In this document: piece by piece, positions 8,241-16,336 of the stretch
How positions within the stretch are numbered: position 1 is the first letter of the stretch
Layout of the letters: every line of letters starts with the position of its first letter
DNA from: Desulfoluna spongiiphila
GTDB taxonomy: Bacteria; Desulfobacterota; Desulfobacteria; Desulfobacterales; Desulfolunaceae
Assembly: GCF_900101345.1 (NCBI RefSeq)
Contig: NZ_FMUX01000028.1
Coordinates: 1 to 63,169, forward strand
Length of the DNA: 63,169 bases
Reading direction: 5' to 3'
Notes under the pieces: model-generated
What the model saw: only the letters and a program-made list of their open reading frames with translations
What the model was told of the DNA's origin: nothing
The model's database searches: none
Program-made: the position numbers and the translations under genes

Positions 8241-9320
8241 ATGACCATCGCCACAGAGCCGATGAGTAAATCGCGACCGTCCCTTGCCTTGGTGAAAGGC
8301 CCGGGAGGGTTGTTGTGTCTGTGCGCGCTGCTTTTCGGGGCGGTGCTTCTCTCGGCCCGCATGGGCTTTGTGGAGTTCTCCTTCGGGGAGGTGCTCAGTG
8401 CCCTCTGGCACGGGGTCACCGGCACCGAAGGGCAGACCACGGCCGCTGAAACGGCCCGCGTGATGGTGTGGGAAGTGAGGCTTCCGCGTATTTTAACGGC
8501 CGCCGCCGCCGGGGCGGGCCTTGCCGTGGCCGGTGCCGTCTACCAGAACATCCTGCTCAATCCCCTGGCCGATCCCTACACCCTGGGCGTCTCCTCAGGG
8601 GCTGCCTTCGGCGCGGCCGTGGCCCTTCTTTTCGGCATGGGCAAGACCCTCCTTTCTGTCCCTCTGTTTGCCTTTGGGGGCGCCATCCTCACCCTTTTTA
8701 TCGTCATCGCCATGGCCTCCCCATCCGGACGCCTGCTGCGCTGCGGCATCGATTCGTCCAACCTTATCCTTTCGGGCATCATGGTGTCGGCCATCCTCTC
8801 GGCGGGCTTAAGCTTCATGAAGTACCTGGCCGACGAGCAGGTCTCCGTCATCATCTTCTGGCTCATGGGCAGCTTTGCTGCCGCCACCTGGCGGGATGCC
8901 GCGGTTCTCTCCGGCGTGGCCGCTGCCGGGTTTCTCCTGTTTCTGTTTTACGCCCGGGACCTCAACCTTCTGGCCTTGGGGGAAAAGAGCGCCCGCAGCC
9001 TCGGGGTGGATACCTCAAAGACGGTTTTTATCCTTCTGGTGGCCGCCTCTCTTGTGGCGGCTGTTTGCGTTGCGGTCTCCGGTATCATCGGTTTTGTGGG
9101 CCTGCTGGTGCCGCACATGGTGCGGTTCGTCACCGGGCCCGATGCGCGCAAGCTCTTGCCGGCCACCCTTGTCATCGGGGCCGTTCTCCTTCTTTTTGCC
9201 GACACCGTCACCCGGGCGGTGCTGCCCTACGAAGTGCCCATCGGGGTGCTGACGGCCCTCATCGGGGGGCCGGTGTTCTGCGTGATCTTTCGGAAGAGCC
9301 GCATGGGAGGAGGCGCATAA
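8241..9320 (+). CDS. FecCD/BtuC-type ABC transporter permease
   Basis: 359 aa, about ten membrane helices, with GGAAGG before the ATG. Family motifs: VRLPRILTAAAAGAGLAVAGAVYQNILLNPLADPYTLGVSSGAAFGA (read in pieces around residues 75-125), SGIMVSAILSAG, WLMGSFAAATW, and the C-terminal GIIGFVGLLVPHMVRFVTGPD. The family imports ferric siderophores, heme, cobalamin or cobinamide. Placement behind exported cbiK and two cobalamin riboswitches points to a corrinoid, cobalt-chelate or tetrapyrrole substrate. It forms an operon with the ATPase (1 nt gap) and binding protein. No TonB-dependent receptor is present nearby. Confidence 0.92.
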   Translation: MTIATEPMSKSRPSLALVKGPGGLLCLCALLFGAVLLSARMGFVEFSFGEVLSALWHGVTGTEGQTTAAETARVMVWEVRLPRILTAAAAGAGLAVAGAVYQNILLNPLADPYTLGVSSGAAFGAAVALLFGMGKTLLSVPLFAFGGAILTLFIVIAMASPSGRLLRCGIDSSNLILSGIMVSAILSAGLSFMKYLADEQVSVIIFWLMGSFAAATWRDAAVLSGVAAAGFLLFLFYARDLNLLALGEKSARSLGVDTSKTVFILLVAASLVAAVCVAVSGIIGFVGLLVPHMVRFVTGPDARKLLPATLVIGAVLLLFADTVTRAVLPYEVPIGVLTALIGGPVFCVIFRKSRMGGGA

Positions 9321-9321
9321 G

Positions 9322-10119
9322 ATGGCTGACAGCGTACTCCGCATGGAAGGTATTTCATTTATGCGCGGCAGGCGCGAGGTGCTTAAAGGCATCGACGCCT
9401 GCTTCGAGAGAGGCATGTTCCACGCCATCCTGGGACCCAACGGGGTGGGGAAGAGCACCCTGGTTGAGATCCTGGCCGGGCAACTGGACCCCGACGCGGG
9501 GACAACCTCTCTTTTCGGGGCCCCTGTGCGAAAGCTGTCGGCCCGCAAGGTGGCCCGGCAGGTGGCGGTGGTGTCCCAGAGCCACGACGTACGTTTTGCT
9601 TTTTCCGTAAGGGACGTGGTGATGATGGGCAGGCACCCCCACATCGACCGGTTCGGCTCCCCGTCGGAAAACGATTTCAGGCTGGCCGAAGAGGCCATGG
9701 CCGTGGCCGATATCCACCACCTGGCCGACCGTCCCGTCACCGAGGTGAGCGGGGGAGAGCGCCAAAGGACCCTGTTTGCCCGGGCCCTGGCCCAGGACAC
9801 CCCGGTGCTGATCCTGGATGAGGCCACCAGCAACCTGGACATGAAACACACCTTGAGCCTTCTTTCCGTGGTGCGCGAGAAGGTAAAACGGGAAAACAGA
9901 TGCGCCGTGGGGGTCTTTCAGGACATCAACACCGCCGCGCTCTTCTGTGACCGTTTCCTCTTTTTAAAAGAGGGCCGCGTGGCCGTGTCGGGCTCCGTGG
10001 AAGAGACCCTGACGCCGGAGATCCTTCGGGAGGTGTTCGGGGTGAGGGCGCGCGTCATGGAAGACGAGACCACCCGGAGCCGTCAGGTGCTCTTCAACGC
10101 CGGAGGGTTCCATGATTAA
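9322..10119 (+). CDS. FecE/BtuD-type ABC transporter ATP-binding protein
   Basis: 265 aa. Walker A GPNGVGKSTL at about residues 38-47, Q-loop VVSQSHDV, signature VSGGERQRTLFARAL (the usual LSGGE is VSGGE), Walker B VLILDEATSNLD, and an H-loop region at GVFQDINTAAL in which the usual His is replaced by Gln (FQDIN), a feature seen in part of this family. The ATG follows the permease stop by 1 nt and the SD GGAGGAGG is inside the permease end. It powers uptake through the adjacent permease. Confidence 0.92.
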   Translation: MADSVLRMEGISFMRGRREVLKGIDACFERGMFHAILGPNGVGKSTLVEILAGQLDPDAGTTSLFGAPVRKLSARKVARQVAVVSQSHDVRFAFSVRDVVMMGRHPHIDRFGSPSENDFRLAEEAMAVADIHHLADRPVTEVSGGERQRTLFARALAQDTPVLILDEATSNLDMKHTLSLLSVVREKVKRENRCAVGVFQDINTAALFCDRFLFLKEGRVAVSGSVEETLTPEILREVFGVRARVMEDETTRSRQVLFNAGGFHD

Positions 10120-11044
10120 ACGATGCCTCCTGACTCTTTTTTGCCTTTGCCTGCTGGGCGGATCAGGCGCTGTGGCGGGTGCCGCGCAGATCACCGACGC
10201 CGCAGGGCAAGTGGTGACCTTTGATGCGCCCTTTTCACGAATCATCTCCCTGTACAGCGCCCACACCGACAACCTGCTGGCCATGGGGGCCGGTGACGTC
10301 CTCATCGGCGCGTCCAAAAGCGACGGGGCAGAAGATCTTCCCCGGTTTTCCTACCACGACGGCACAGAGCGGTTCCTTGCCGCCCGGCCAGATCTGGTGC
10401 TGATTCGTCCCATGATCGAGCGGGGATACGGCAGGCTGGTGGCAAGCCTCAAAGCAAGGGGAATCACCGTGATCTCCCTTCAACCCGGAACCGTGGACGA
10501 GATGATGGACTACTGGGTGGCCCTGGGCCTGCTCAGCGGCCATGAAGACGAGGCCCGGTCCCTGGTGTCGACATTTGAAAACGAGACGCGCCGCATCAGG
10601 GACCTCACCCAAGGGCTGGCCGCAAAGCGGACGGTGTTTTTTGAGGCCATGCACGGCAAGCTCCGCACCTTTTCCAAGGGGTCCATGGCGGCCTGGGCCC
10701 TGGAACTAGCCGGGGGCATAAACGTTGCCGAAGACGCCGTGCCCTCCAAGGGCAGCAACATCGCCATCTACGGCAAGGAGCGCCTCCTTGCCAAGGGGCC
10801 GACCATCGATATCTACCTGGTCCAGCAGGGACGCATGAACCGCGTCACCCGTGAGGAGATCAAAAACGAACCGGGCTTTTCCTTGATCCGGGCCGTGCGC
10901 GAGGGCGAGATCCATTTTGTGGACGAAGCCCTGGTCTCCCGGCCCACGCCCGCGCTTTTGAAGGGCGCACGGCGCATCGGGCAGATTCTTTACCCCACCC
11001 TCTTTGAACCGACCACAGAAGGACTGACAGTGCATGGGCAGTAA
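10112..11044 (+). CDS. Periplasmic substrate-binding protein of the BtuF/FepB type
   Basis: 310 aa. Signal peptide at residues 1-24 (MIKRCLLTLFCLCLLGGSGA, cut near VAGAA). The mature protein begins ITDAAGQVVTFDAPFSRIISLYSAHTDNLLAMGAGD, the standard opening of cluster A-II binding proteins, then LVLIRPMIERGY and a long helix linking the two lobes. No lipobox Cys follows the signal, so it is probably soluble in the periplasm. The start overlaps the ATPase end by 8 nt and the end overlaps cbiA by 11 nt, indicating tight translational coupling. The ligand is likely a corrinoid or a cobalt/iron chelate. Confidence 0.88.
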   Translation: MIKRCLLTLFCLCLLGGSGAVAGAAQITDAAGQVVTFDAPFSRIISLYSAHTDNLLAMGAGDVLIGASKSDGAEDLPRFSYHDGTERFLAARPDLVLIRPMIERGYGRLVASLKARGITVISLQPGTVDEMMDYWVALGLLSGHEDEARSLVSTFENETRRIRDLTQGLAAKRTVFFEAMHGKLRTFSKGSMAAWALELAGGINVAEDAVPSKGSNIAIYGKERLLAKGPTIDIYLVQQGRMNRVTREEIKNEPGFSLIRAVREGEIHFVDEALVSRPTPALLKGARRIGQILYPTLFEPTTEGLTVHGQ

Positions 11045-12437
11045 GGCGACTCACAGCAAGACGGGGTTTCTCATCGGCGGCACCTCCAGCGGCAGCGGCA
11101 AGACCACCCTCTCCCTGGGGATCATGGCGGCGCTGAAACGGCGCGGATTTGAGGTGGCACCCTTTAAGGTGGGCCCGGATTACATCGATCCCGGCCACCA
11201 TCGGCGGGTTACGGGGCGCCCTTCCCGGAATCTGGACGGCTGGATGCTCAGCCGGGAGTATTGCCGAGAGGCCTTTTCCCGCTCCATGGACCAGGCGGAC
11301 CTGGCCGTGGTGGAAGGGGTCATGGGGCTTTTTGACGGCTTTTCCGGCACCGACGAGGCCGGTTCATCGGCCCAGATGGCCAAATGGATCGGGCTTCCCG
11401 TGATCCTGGTGGTCAACGCCGCCAGCATGGCCCGAAGCGCAGCCGCCCTGGTCACCGGGTTTGAGAACTTCGACCCCGAGCTCAATTTCCTTGGCGTGGT
11501 CTTTAACAACATCGGCAGCAAGAGCCATCTCAATTACCTCACCGAGGCCCTTTCGGTGCACAGCGACCTGCCCTGCCTGGGCGGGATTCCCCGGGACGAA
11601 GCCTTGAGGATCCCCGAGCGCCATTTAGGCCTTGTCACCGATGAAGAACACATCCTCTCCGGCACCGAGACGGATCACCTGGCCGACACCGTGGAGGCCC
11701 ATATCAATCTGGACCTGCTCCTTGAACGGGCCGGTGAACTTCACCTGTTCCGCCGGGAACCCGAGGGGCAGACTCGCGAAAAAACGCAAAGCGTTAAAAT
11801 CGGCGTGGCCATGGACAGTGCCTTCTGTTTCTACTACCCGGACAACCTGGAGACCCTTGAAAAGGCCGGGGCCACCCTGGCCTATTTTTCCCCGACCGAG
11901 GATGAATCCCTCCCCGAAGGAGTCTGCGGCCTCTATTTTGGCGGAGGTTATCCCGAGCTCTTTGCCGAGGCCCTGAGCGGAAACACCGCCATGCGAAGGG
12001 CCGTCAAAGCCGCAGCCGATTCCGGCATGCCTGTCTACGGCGAGTGCGGCGGGCTCATGTACCTCTCCGAGGCCATCACCGATTTTGACGGGACCCGCTG
12101 GGAGATGACCGGCTGTCTTCCCTTAGAGACCCGCATGCAGGAGAAACGCTGCGCCCTGGGGTACCGGGAGATTACCCTCAAAGAATCCTCCCTCCTCGGC
12201 CCCTCCGGCACCACCGTTCGCGGCCATGAGTTTCACTATTCCAAACCCGTGGGGGAGCCGCCGGAAGACCGGATCTACCGGGTGACCCCACGTATCGATC
12301 GCACCCTTCCCGATGAGGGGTATGTCAAGGGCAACACACTGGGCAGTTACGTCCACCTTCACTTCGGAAGCTCTGCCGGGGTGGGGGAGGCGTTCGTGGC
12401 CCGCTGCAACGCGTATAAGGAGTCAACGAAACGATGA
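11034..12437 (+). CDS. cbiA: Cobyrinate a,c-diamide synthase
   Basis: 467 aa. The N-terminal dethiobiotin-synthetase-like domain has GTSSGSGKTTLSLG (residues about 17-30) and VGPDYIDPGHH, which identifies CbiA rather than CobQ. The C-terminal class I glutamine amidotransferase domain has the nucleophile in YGECGGLMYLSEA and a terminal GSYVHLHF motif. It amidates the a and c side chains of cob(II)yrinate using glutamine and ATP. The ATG lies inside the binding-protein gene and the end overlaps cbiC by 4 nt. Confidence 0.95.
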   Translation: MGSKATHSKTGFLIGGTSSGSGKTTLSLGIMAALKRRGFEVAPFKVGPDYIDPGHHRRVTGRPSRNLDGWMLSREYCREAFSRSMDQADLAVVEGVMGLFDGFSGTDEAGSSAQMAKWIGLPVILVVNAASMARSAAALVTGFENFDPELNFLGVVFNNIGSKSHLNYLTEALSVHSDLPCLGGIPRDEALRIPERHLGLVTDEEHILSGTETDHLADTVEAHINLDLLLERAGELHLFRREPEGQTREKTQSVKIGVAMDSAFCFYYPDNLETLEKAGATLAYFSPTEDESLPEGVCGLYFGGGYPELFAEALSGNTAMRRAVKAAADSGMPVYGECGGLMYLSEAITDFDGTRWEMTGCLPLETRMQEKRCALGYREITLKESSLLGPSGTTVRGHEFHYSKPVGEPPEDRIYRVTPRIDRTLPDEGYVKGNTLGSYVHLHFGSSAGVGEAFVARCNAYKESTKR

Positions 12438-13051
12438 AACCCCAGGAAATTGAAGACCTGAGCTTCAAGATGATTGGAGAAGAAGCGGGCGACCACGGGT
12501 TCTCCGATGCGGAGTGGCCCATCGCCCGCCGCGTGATCCACACCAGCGCCGATTTTGAGTACGTCGACAGCCTTCGGTTTCACCCCGAAGCCATCGAAAG
12601 CGGCATTGCCGCCATTCGCGGGGGAAAACCCATCTTTACCGACACCAACATGGCCCTTTCCGGGATCCGTAAAATGGAGGTGGGCTCCTTCGGGGGAAGC
12701 GTGACCTGCCTTGTGGCCGACCCTGTGGTGGCAGCCACCGCCAAAACCAATGGCATCACCCGGTCCAAAGCGGCCGTGGACGCCGTGGCAGATCAGCTTG
12801 ACGGGGCCATCTACGCCGTGGGTAACGCCCCCACAGCCCTGCTTCGTCTGCTGGAGCTGGTGCGGGAAGGGCGCATCAAGCCCGCCCTCATCGTGGGCTT
12901 TCCCGTGGGGTTTGTGAACGCGGCCGAGTCCAAGGCCGAGCTCCTGGAAACCCCGGGCGTCCCGTTCATCACGAACATAGGACGCAAAGGCGGCTCCAAC
13001 GTGGCCGCCGCGGCAGTGAATGCACTGGCCATCATGGCAGCCGCCAGATAG
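12434..13051 (+). CDS. cbiC: Cobalt-precorrin-8 methylmutase
   Basis: 205 aa. Motifs: the catalytic His36 in RRVIHTSADFEY, GKPIFTDTNMALSGI, AVGNAPTALLRL, and GFPVGFVNAAESK, followed by TNIGRKGGSNVAAAAVNAL. It moves the C11 methyl group to C12 to give cobyrinate. It overlaps the cbiA stop (ATGA-type junction) and is followed by a 383-nt gap. Confidence 0.95.
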   Translation: MKPQEIEDLSFKMIGEEAGDHGFSDAEWPIARRVIHTSADFEYVDSLRFHPEAIESGIAAIRGGKPIFTDTNMALSGIRKMEVGSFGGSVTCLVADPVVAATAKTNGITRSKAAVDAVADQLDGAIYAVGNAPTALLRLLELVREGRIKPALIVGFPVGFVNAAESKAELLETPGVPFITNIGRKGGSNVAAAAVNALAIMAAAR

Positions 13052-13434
13052 GCCAACCCGTGGCCCCCGGCAGAGTCTCCGGAGGCCACATGGTGTTGAA
13101 TAGACGCAAAATATCTGTGTCGATCACTTCGGTCATGCCCCAACCAGGTGAAATGAAAACGTCCCGCCGCGCCGGGCGGGACGATCATGGATTTTCATCG
13201 GCATGTGCGGATGCGACGACGCCGATTGTGTGATAGACGCTTTCATCAAAGCGGACAGGAGGAGTTGGATGCTGCGTGCAGCGCTGAAAGGGGCGTTTCT
13301 GTCAACCGTCAACCCTGCTATGATGAGAGATGCGGCACGGTGCCGCTTTAAAACAGTCGGTTTTCCAGGGTTCTTGTGGAAAATCGGCCCCAATCGACCG
13401 CTTGAACAGCAAGCGGATACCGAGGTAGTTTGTT
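13052..13434. other. Intergenic stretch between cbiC and cbiL
   Basis: No convincing gene. It opens with a repeat fragment (13060-13089, GTGGCC ... GGCCAC around CCCCGGCAGAGTCTCCGG) and contains a strong hairpin, CGTCCCGCC-GCGCCG-GGCGGGACG at about 13159-13182, without a T run. A 79-codon open frame (13203-13442) has no good ribosome-binding site and unusual composition (CGCDDADC near its start), so I did not call it. The cbiL promoter may lie here. Confidence 0.6.
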
Positions 13435-14163
13435 ATGTCTGAGAACAGAGGCACGCTTTTTGGCATTGGCGTAGGTCCGGGAGAGCCCGACCTCATCACC
13501 ATGAAAGCCGTCAAGGCAATGCAAGACGTGGATGTCATCTTTACGGCATCCTCATCGAAAAACAGCTTCAGCCTGGCAGTGGAGATCGCCAGGCCCCACC
13601 TTCCGGAAAATGTCACGGTGGAGATCCTCCCCTTCCCCATGACCAGTGAGCAGGGCGTGACCACCAAGGCGTGGAAAGAGAATGCCGACCGTATCGCAGA
13701 GGTCCTGAACACCGGCAAAAACGCCGCATTCCTCACCCTGGGCGACCCCCTGACGTACTCCACCTTCGGATACATCCTCCAGTACATGAAAGCCGATCAT
13801 GCGGAGTGCCCCGTGGTAACCATCCCCGGGATCACCTCCTTCCAGGCCGCCGCAGCCCGCATCAACACCCCCCTTGTGGAAGCCGAAGAATCCCTTGTCA
13901 TCACCTCCGGAGCCTATGGCGGCGAGCACGTCCGCAGGGTCGCCGCGACCTCTGAGAACGTGGTTCTCCTTAAGGCCTACAAAAACGTCGACGACATCGC
14001 CGACGCCCTGTCCGACAGTGGCCTGATGGAGCACAGCTGCGCCATCAAAAAGTGCGGTCGGGAAGGCGAAGAGATCATCTGGAATGTCGGGGACCTCAGG
14101 GAGGTCAAGCCCGATTACTGGACCCTGATCATTGCCAAGCAGAAGAACGGACTGGCAAACTGA
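13435..14163 (+). CDS. cbiL: Cobalt-factor II C20-methyltransferase
   Basis: 242 aa of the tetrapyrrole methylase fold. It has the N-terminal GIGVGPGEPDLITMKAV loop, TLGDPLTYSTFGYI for SAM binding, and VTIPGITSFQAAAARINTPL, which is the CbiL/CobI pattern. It adds the C20 methyl group. There is no strong SD before the ATG. The stop is followed after 1 nt by the start of the next membrane protein gene. Confidence 0.92.
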   Translation: MSENRGTLFGIGVGPGEPDLITMKAVKAMQDVDVIFTASSSKNSFSLAVEIARPHLPENVTVEILPFPMTSEQGVTTKAWKENADRIAEVLNTGKNAAFLTLGDPLTYSTFGYILQYMKADHAECPVVTIPGITSFQAAAARINTPLVEAEESLVITSGAYGGEHVRRVAATSENVVLLKAYKNVDDIADALSDSGLMEHSCAIKKCGREGEEIIWNVGDLREVKPDYWTLIIAKQKNGLAN

Positions 14164-14164
14164 A

Positions 14165-15220
14165 ATGGCCGGAAATCGCAAGGGAAAAGGCAGCGGTAAG
14201 ACGCTGGCGGTCTCCCTGGGCGTAACGGCAGCCATGATCGCAGCAGGTCATTTCTGGATGGACGGGGTTACCCCCCACGTGGTGGTGACCCGCGTCTGCA
14301 AGCCCTTGCTGCGCCTTATCTGCTTTATTTCCCTGGGGCTCATCGCCGGTCAGATTATCGAGTCCACCGGTTGGACGCGCTACCTCGCCAAAGTGGCGGG
14401 GCCGCTCTTCCGCTTCGCCGGCCTGGGTGATCGCTGCAGCGCGGCGTTTACCACGGCCTTTGTGTCGGGGGTGGCGTCGAACTCCATGCTCTACGGCTTT
14501 TACAAAGATGGCAGCATCAGCCGCAGGCAGCTCTTCATGGCCAATTTCCTCAACCAGTTCCCGGCCTATTTTCTCCACCTGCCCACCACCTTTTTTATTG
14601 TGATTCCCCTGGTGGGCAAGGCTGGCCTGGTTTACTTCGGCCTTACCTTTACGGCCCTTCTCCTTCGCAGCGTGTTTCTCCTGGCCCTGGGCCATGTGAC
14701 ACTGGACGGCGAAAAGGAAGGGGGTGCAGAGGTGGAGGGCAAAGAGCCTTCGGCCAAAGGCTGGCAGGCCGTGACGGAGGGCATCCGAAAACGCTTTCCC
14801 AAACGGGTGTCCACCATCATCACCTGGGTGATTCCCATCTACGTTGCGGTCTTTTTCGTGCATCGCCTGGGCTTTTTCGACTTCATGAATGAGGCCCTGG
14901 CACACCTTGCCGTCTCCAGGATCATGCCCGTGGAATCCCTCTCCGTGGTGGTGCTGGGCTTTACCGCCGAGTTCTCCTCCGGGTTTGCCGCGGCAGGCGC
15001 TTTGCTTGATGCAGGGGTTCTCACCGTCAAACAGACGGCTCTGGCCCTTCTCATCGGCAACATCATCGCCTTTCCCATTCGGGCCGTCAGGCATCAGCTG
15101 CCCCGGTACGCAGGCATCTTCTCCCCGGTCATGGGGACCCAGATTCTTCTTATCGGCCAGTTCCTGAGGATTTTCTCGCTGATGGCGGCAGGGGTGCTCT
15201 ACTATTGCCTTGTTCCGTAA
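14165..15220 (+). CDS. Nucleoside-recognition (Gate) domain membrane protein in the cobalamin operon
   Basis: 351 aa from the ATG 1 nt after the cbiL stop. A basic N-terminus (MAGNRKGKGSGK) leads into about eight to nine membrane helices. Two related halves are visible: FISLGLIAGQIIESTGWTRYLAKVAGPLF with TAFVSGVASNSMLYGFYKDG, and a second with ESLSVVVLGFTAEFSSGFAAAGALL and QTALALLIGNIIAFPIRAVRHQLP. This is the gate-domain pattern found in SpmA/SpmB, FeoB and nucleoside transporters. Its place between cbiL and cbiD, with no CbiMNQO present, makes it a candidate for cobalt or corrin-precursor transport (inference only). Confidence 0.75.
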   Translation: MAGNRKGKGSGKTLAVSLGVTAAMIAAGHFWMDGVTPHVVVTRVCKPLLRLICFISLGLIAGQIIESTGWTRYLAKVAGPLFRFAGLGDRCSAAFTTAFVSGVASNSMLYGFYKDGSISRRQLFMANFLNQFPAYFLHLPTTFFIVIPLVGKAGLVYFGLTFTALLLRSVFLLALGHVTLDGEKEGGAEVEGKEPSAKGWQAVTEGIRKRFPKRVSTIITWVIPIYVAVFFVHRLGFFDFMNEALAHLAVSRIMPVESLSVVVLGFTAEFSSGFAAAGALLDAGVLTVKQTALALLIGNIIAFPIRAVRHQLPRYAGIFSPVMGTQILLIGQFLRIFSLMAAGVLYYCLVP

Positions 15221-15244
15221 TACAGACCTGTAAGGTTTTCTGAT

Positions 15245-16336
15245 ATGGCAAAAAAACGAACATTACGAAGCGGGTTTACCACGGGCACGGCGGCGGCAGC
15301 GGCCGTGAAGGGGGCGCTGAGCCTTCTTTTTACCGGAGGTTGCCCGGATAAGGTTCGCATTCCCTTTCTAAGCGAGGGGCATGTGGACATTCCCCTGGTC
15401 TCCTGCAGCATGGAAGGGGAAACAGCGGTGTGTACCGTCATGAAAGACGGCGGCGACGACCCGGACATCACCCGAAACGCCATCATCGGTGCACGGGTGT
15501 GGCGGGACGATGCAGGAGGGGAGTCCTTTGTCCTTATAGGGGGCCAGGGGGTGGGCCGGGTCACCCGTCCCGGCCTGGAGGTCCCGGTGGGGGAAGCGGC
15601 CATCAACCCTGGCCCGGTGAAGATGATTCGCGGGGTCGTGGATACCCTGAGGGCCGAGACCGGTGACCTGGATCCTTTGGTCATCGAGATTTTTGTCCCC
15701 GAAGGGGAGGTGATGGCTGAAAAAACCCTGAACAGCCGTCTCGGTATTGAAGGGGGAATCTCCATCCTTGGCACCACGGGCATTGAGCGACCCCTGTCCC
15801 ACGAAGCCTACGAAGCCACGGTGCGTTCGTCCATCAAAGTGGCCAAGGCCATGGGAGCCCACAGTGTGGTCTGCACCACCGGGCGCCGCAGCGAGCGTTT
15901 CGCCATGGGGGTGTTCCCTGAGTTTTCCGAGACCTGTTTTGTGCAGATCGGTGATTTTTTCAAAAGCTCCATGGAGACGGCAGGGGCGCAGGTTATGGAT
16001 GTCATCCTGGCCGTCTTTTTCGGCAAGGCCGTGAAAATGGCCGCGGGCATTCCCCATACCCACGCGGCCAAGTCCGACCTGAACCTTCGATTCCTGGCCG
16101 ATCTGGTGGAAGAGATGGTGGACGACGCCGAACTGGTGGACAAAGTGGCCCACTCCAACACCGCCCGGGAGGCCTTTACCTACCTTGCCGGGCCCTGCCC
16201 CGAGGTGATCGATCGTGTGGGCGAGCTGGCAGCCGCCTCTGCGGCCCGGTTTGCCGGGGAGGGCATCAAGACCCGATGCCTTATCTTCGATTTTGATGGA
16301 AACGTGGCAAGTGACAGCCGTAAGGAGCCGGTATGA
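15245..16336 (+). CDS. cbiD: Cobalt-precorrin-5B C1-methyltransferase
   Basis: 363 aa. It opens with the CbiD signature LRSGFTTGTAAAAAVKGAL (residues about 6-24). Later motifs are GVGRVTRPGLEVPVGEAAINPGP read across residues 100-122, LGTTGIERPLSHEAY, TGRRSERFA, and GIPHTHAAKSDLNL. It methylates C1 after acetaldehyde is released from ring A, a step specific to the anaerobic route. A weak AAGG precedes the ATG, and the end overlaps cbiE/T by 4 nt. Confidence 0.95.
   Translation: MAKKRTLRSGFTTGTAAAAAVKGALSLLFTGGCPDKVRIPFLSEGHVDIPLVSCSMEGETAVCTVMKDGGDDPDITRNAIIGARVWRDDAGGESFVLIGGQGVGRVTRPGLEVPVGEAAINPGPVKMIRGVVDTLRAETGDLDPLVIEIFVPEGEVMAEKTLNSRLGIEGGISILGTTGIERPLSHEAYEATVRSSIKVAKAMGAHSVVCTTGRRSERFAMGVFPEFSETCFVQIGDFFKSSMETAGAQVMDVILAVFFGKAVKMAAGIPHTHAAKSDLNLRFLADLVEEMVDDAELVDKVAHSNTAREAFTYLAGPCPEVIDRVGELAAASAARFAGEGIKTRCLIFDFDGNVASDSRKEPV

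Noticed and set aside
13203..13442. 79-codon open frame before cbiL
   Set aside because: No ribosome-binding site, atypical composition, and it overlaps the cbiL start; the Cys/Asp-rich start is probably chance.
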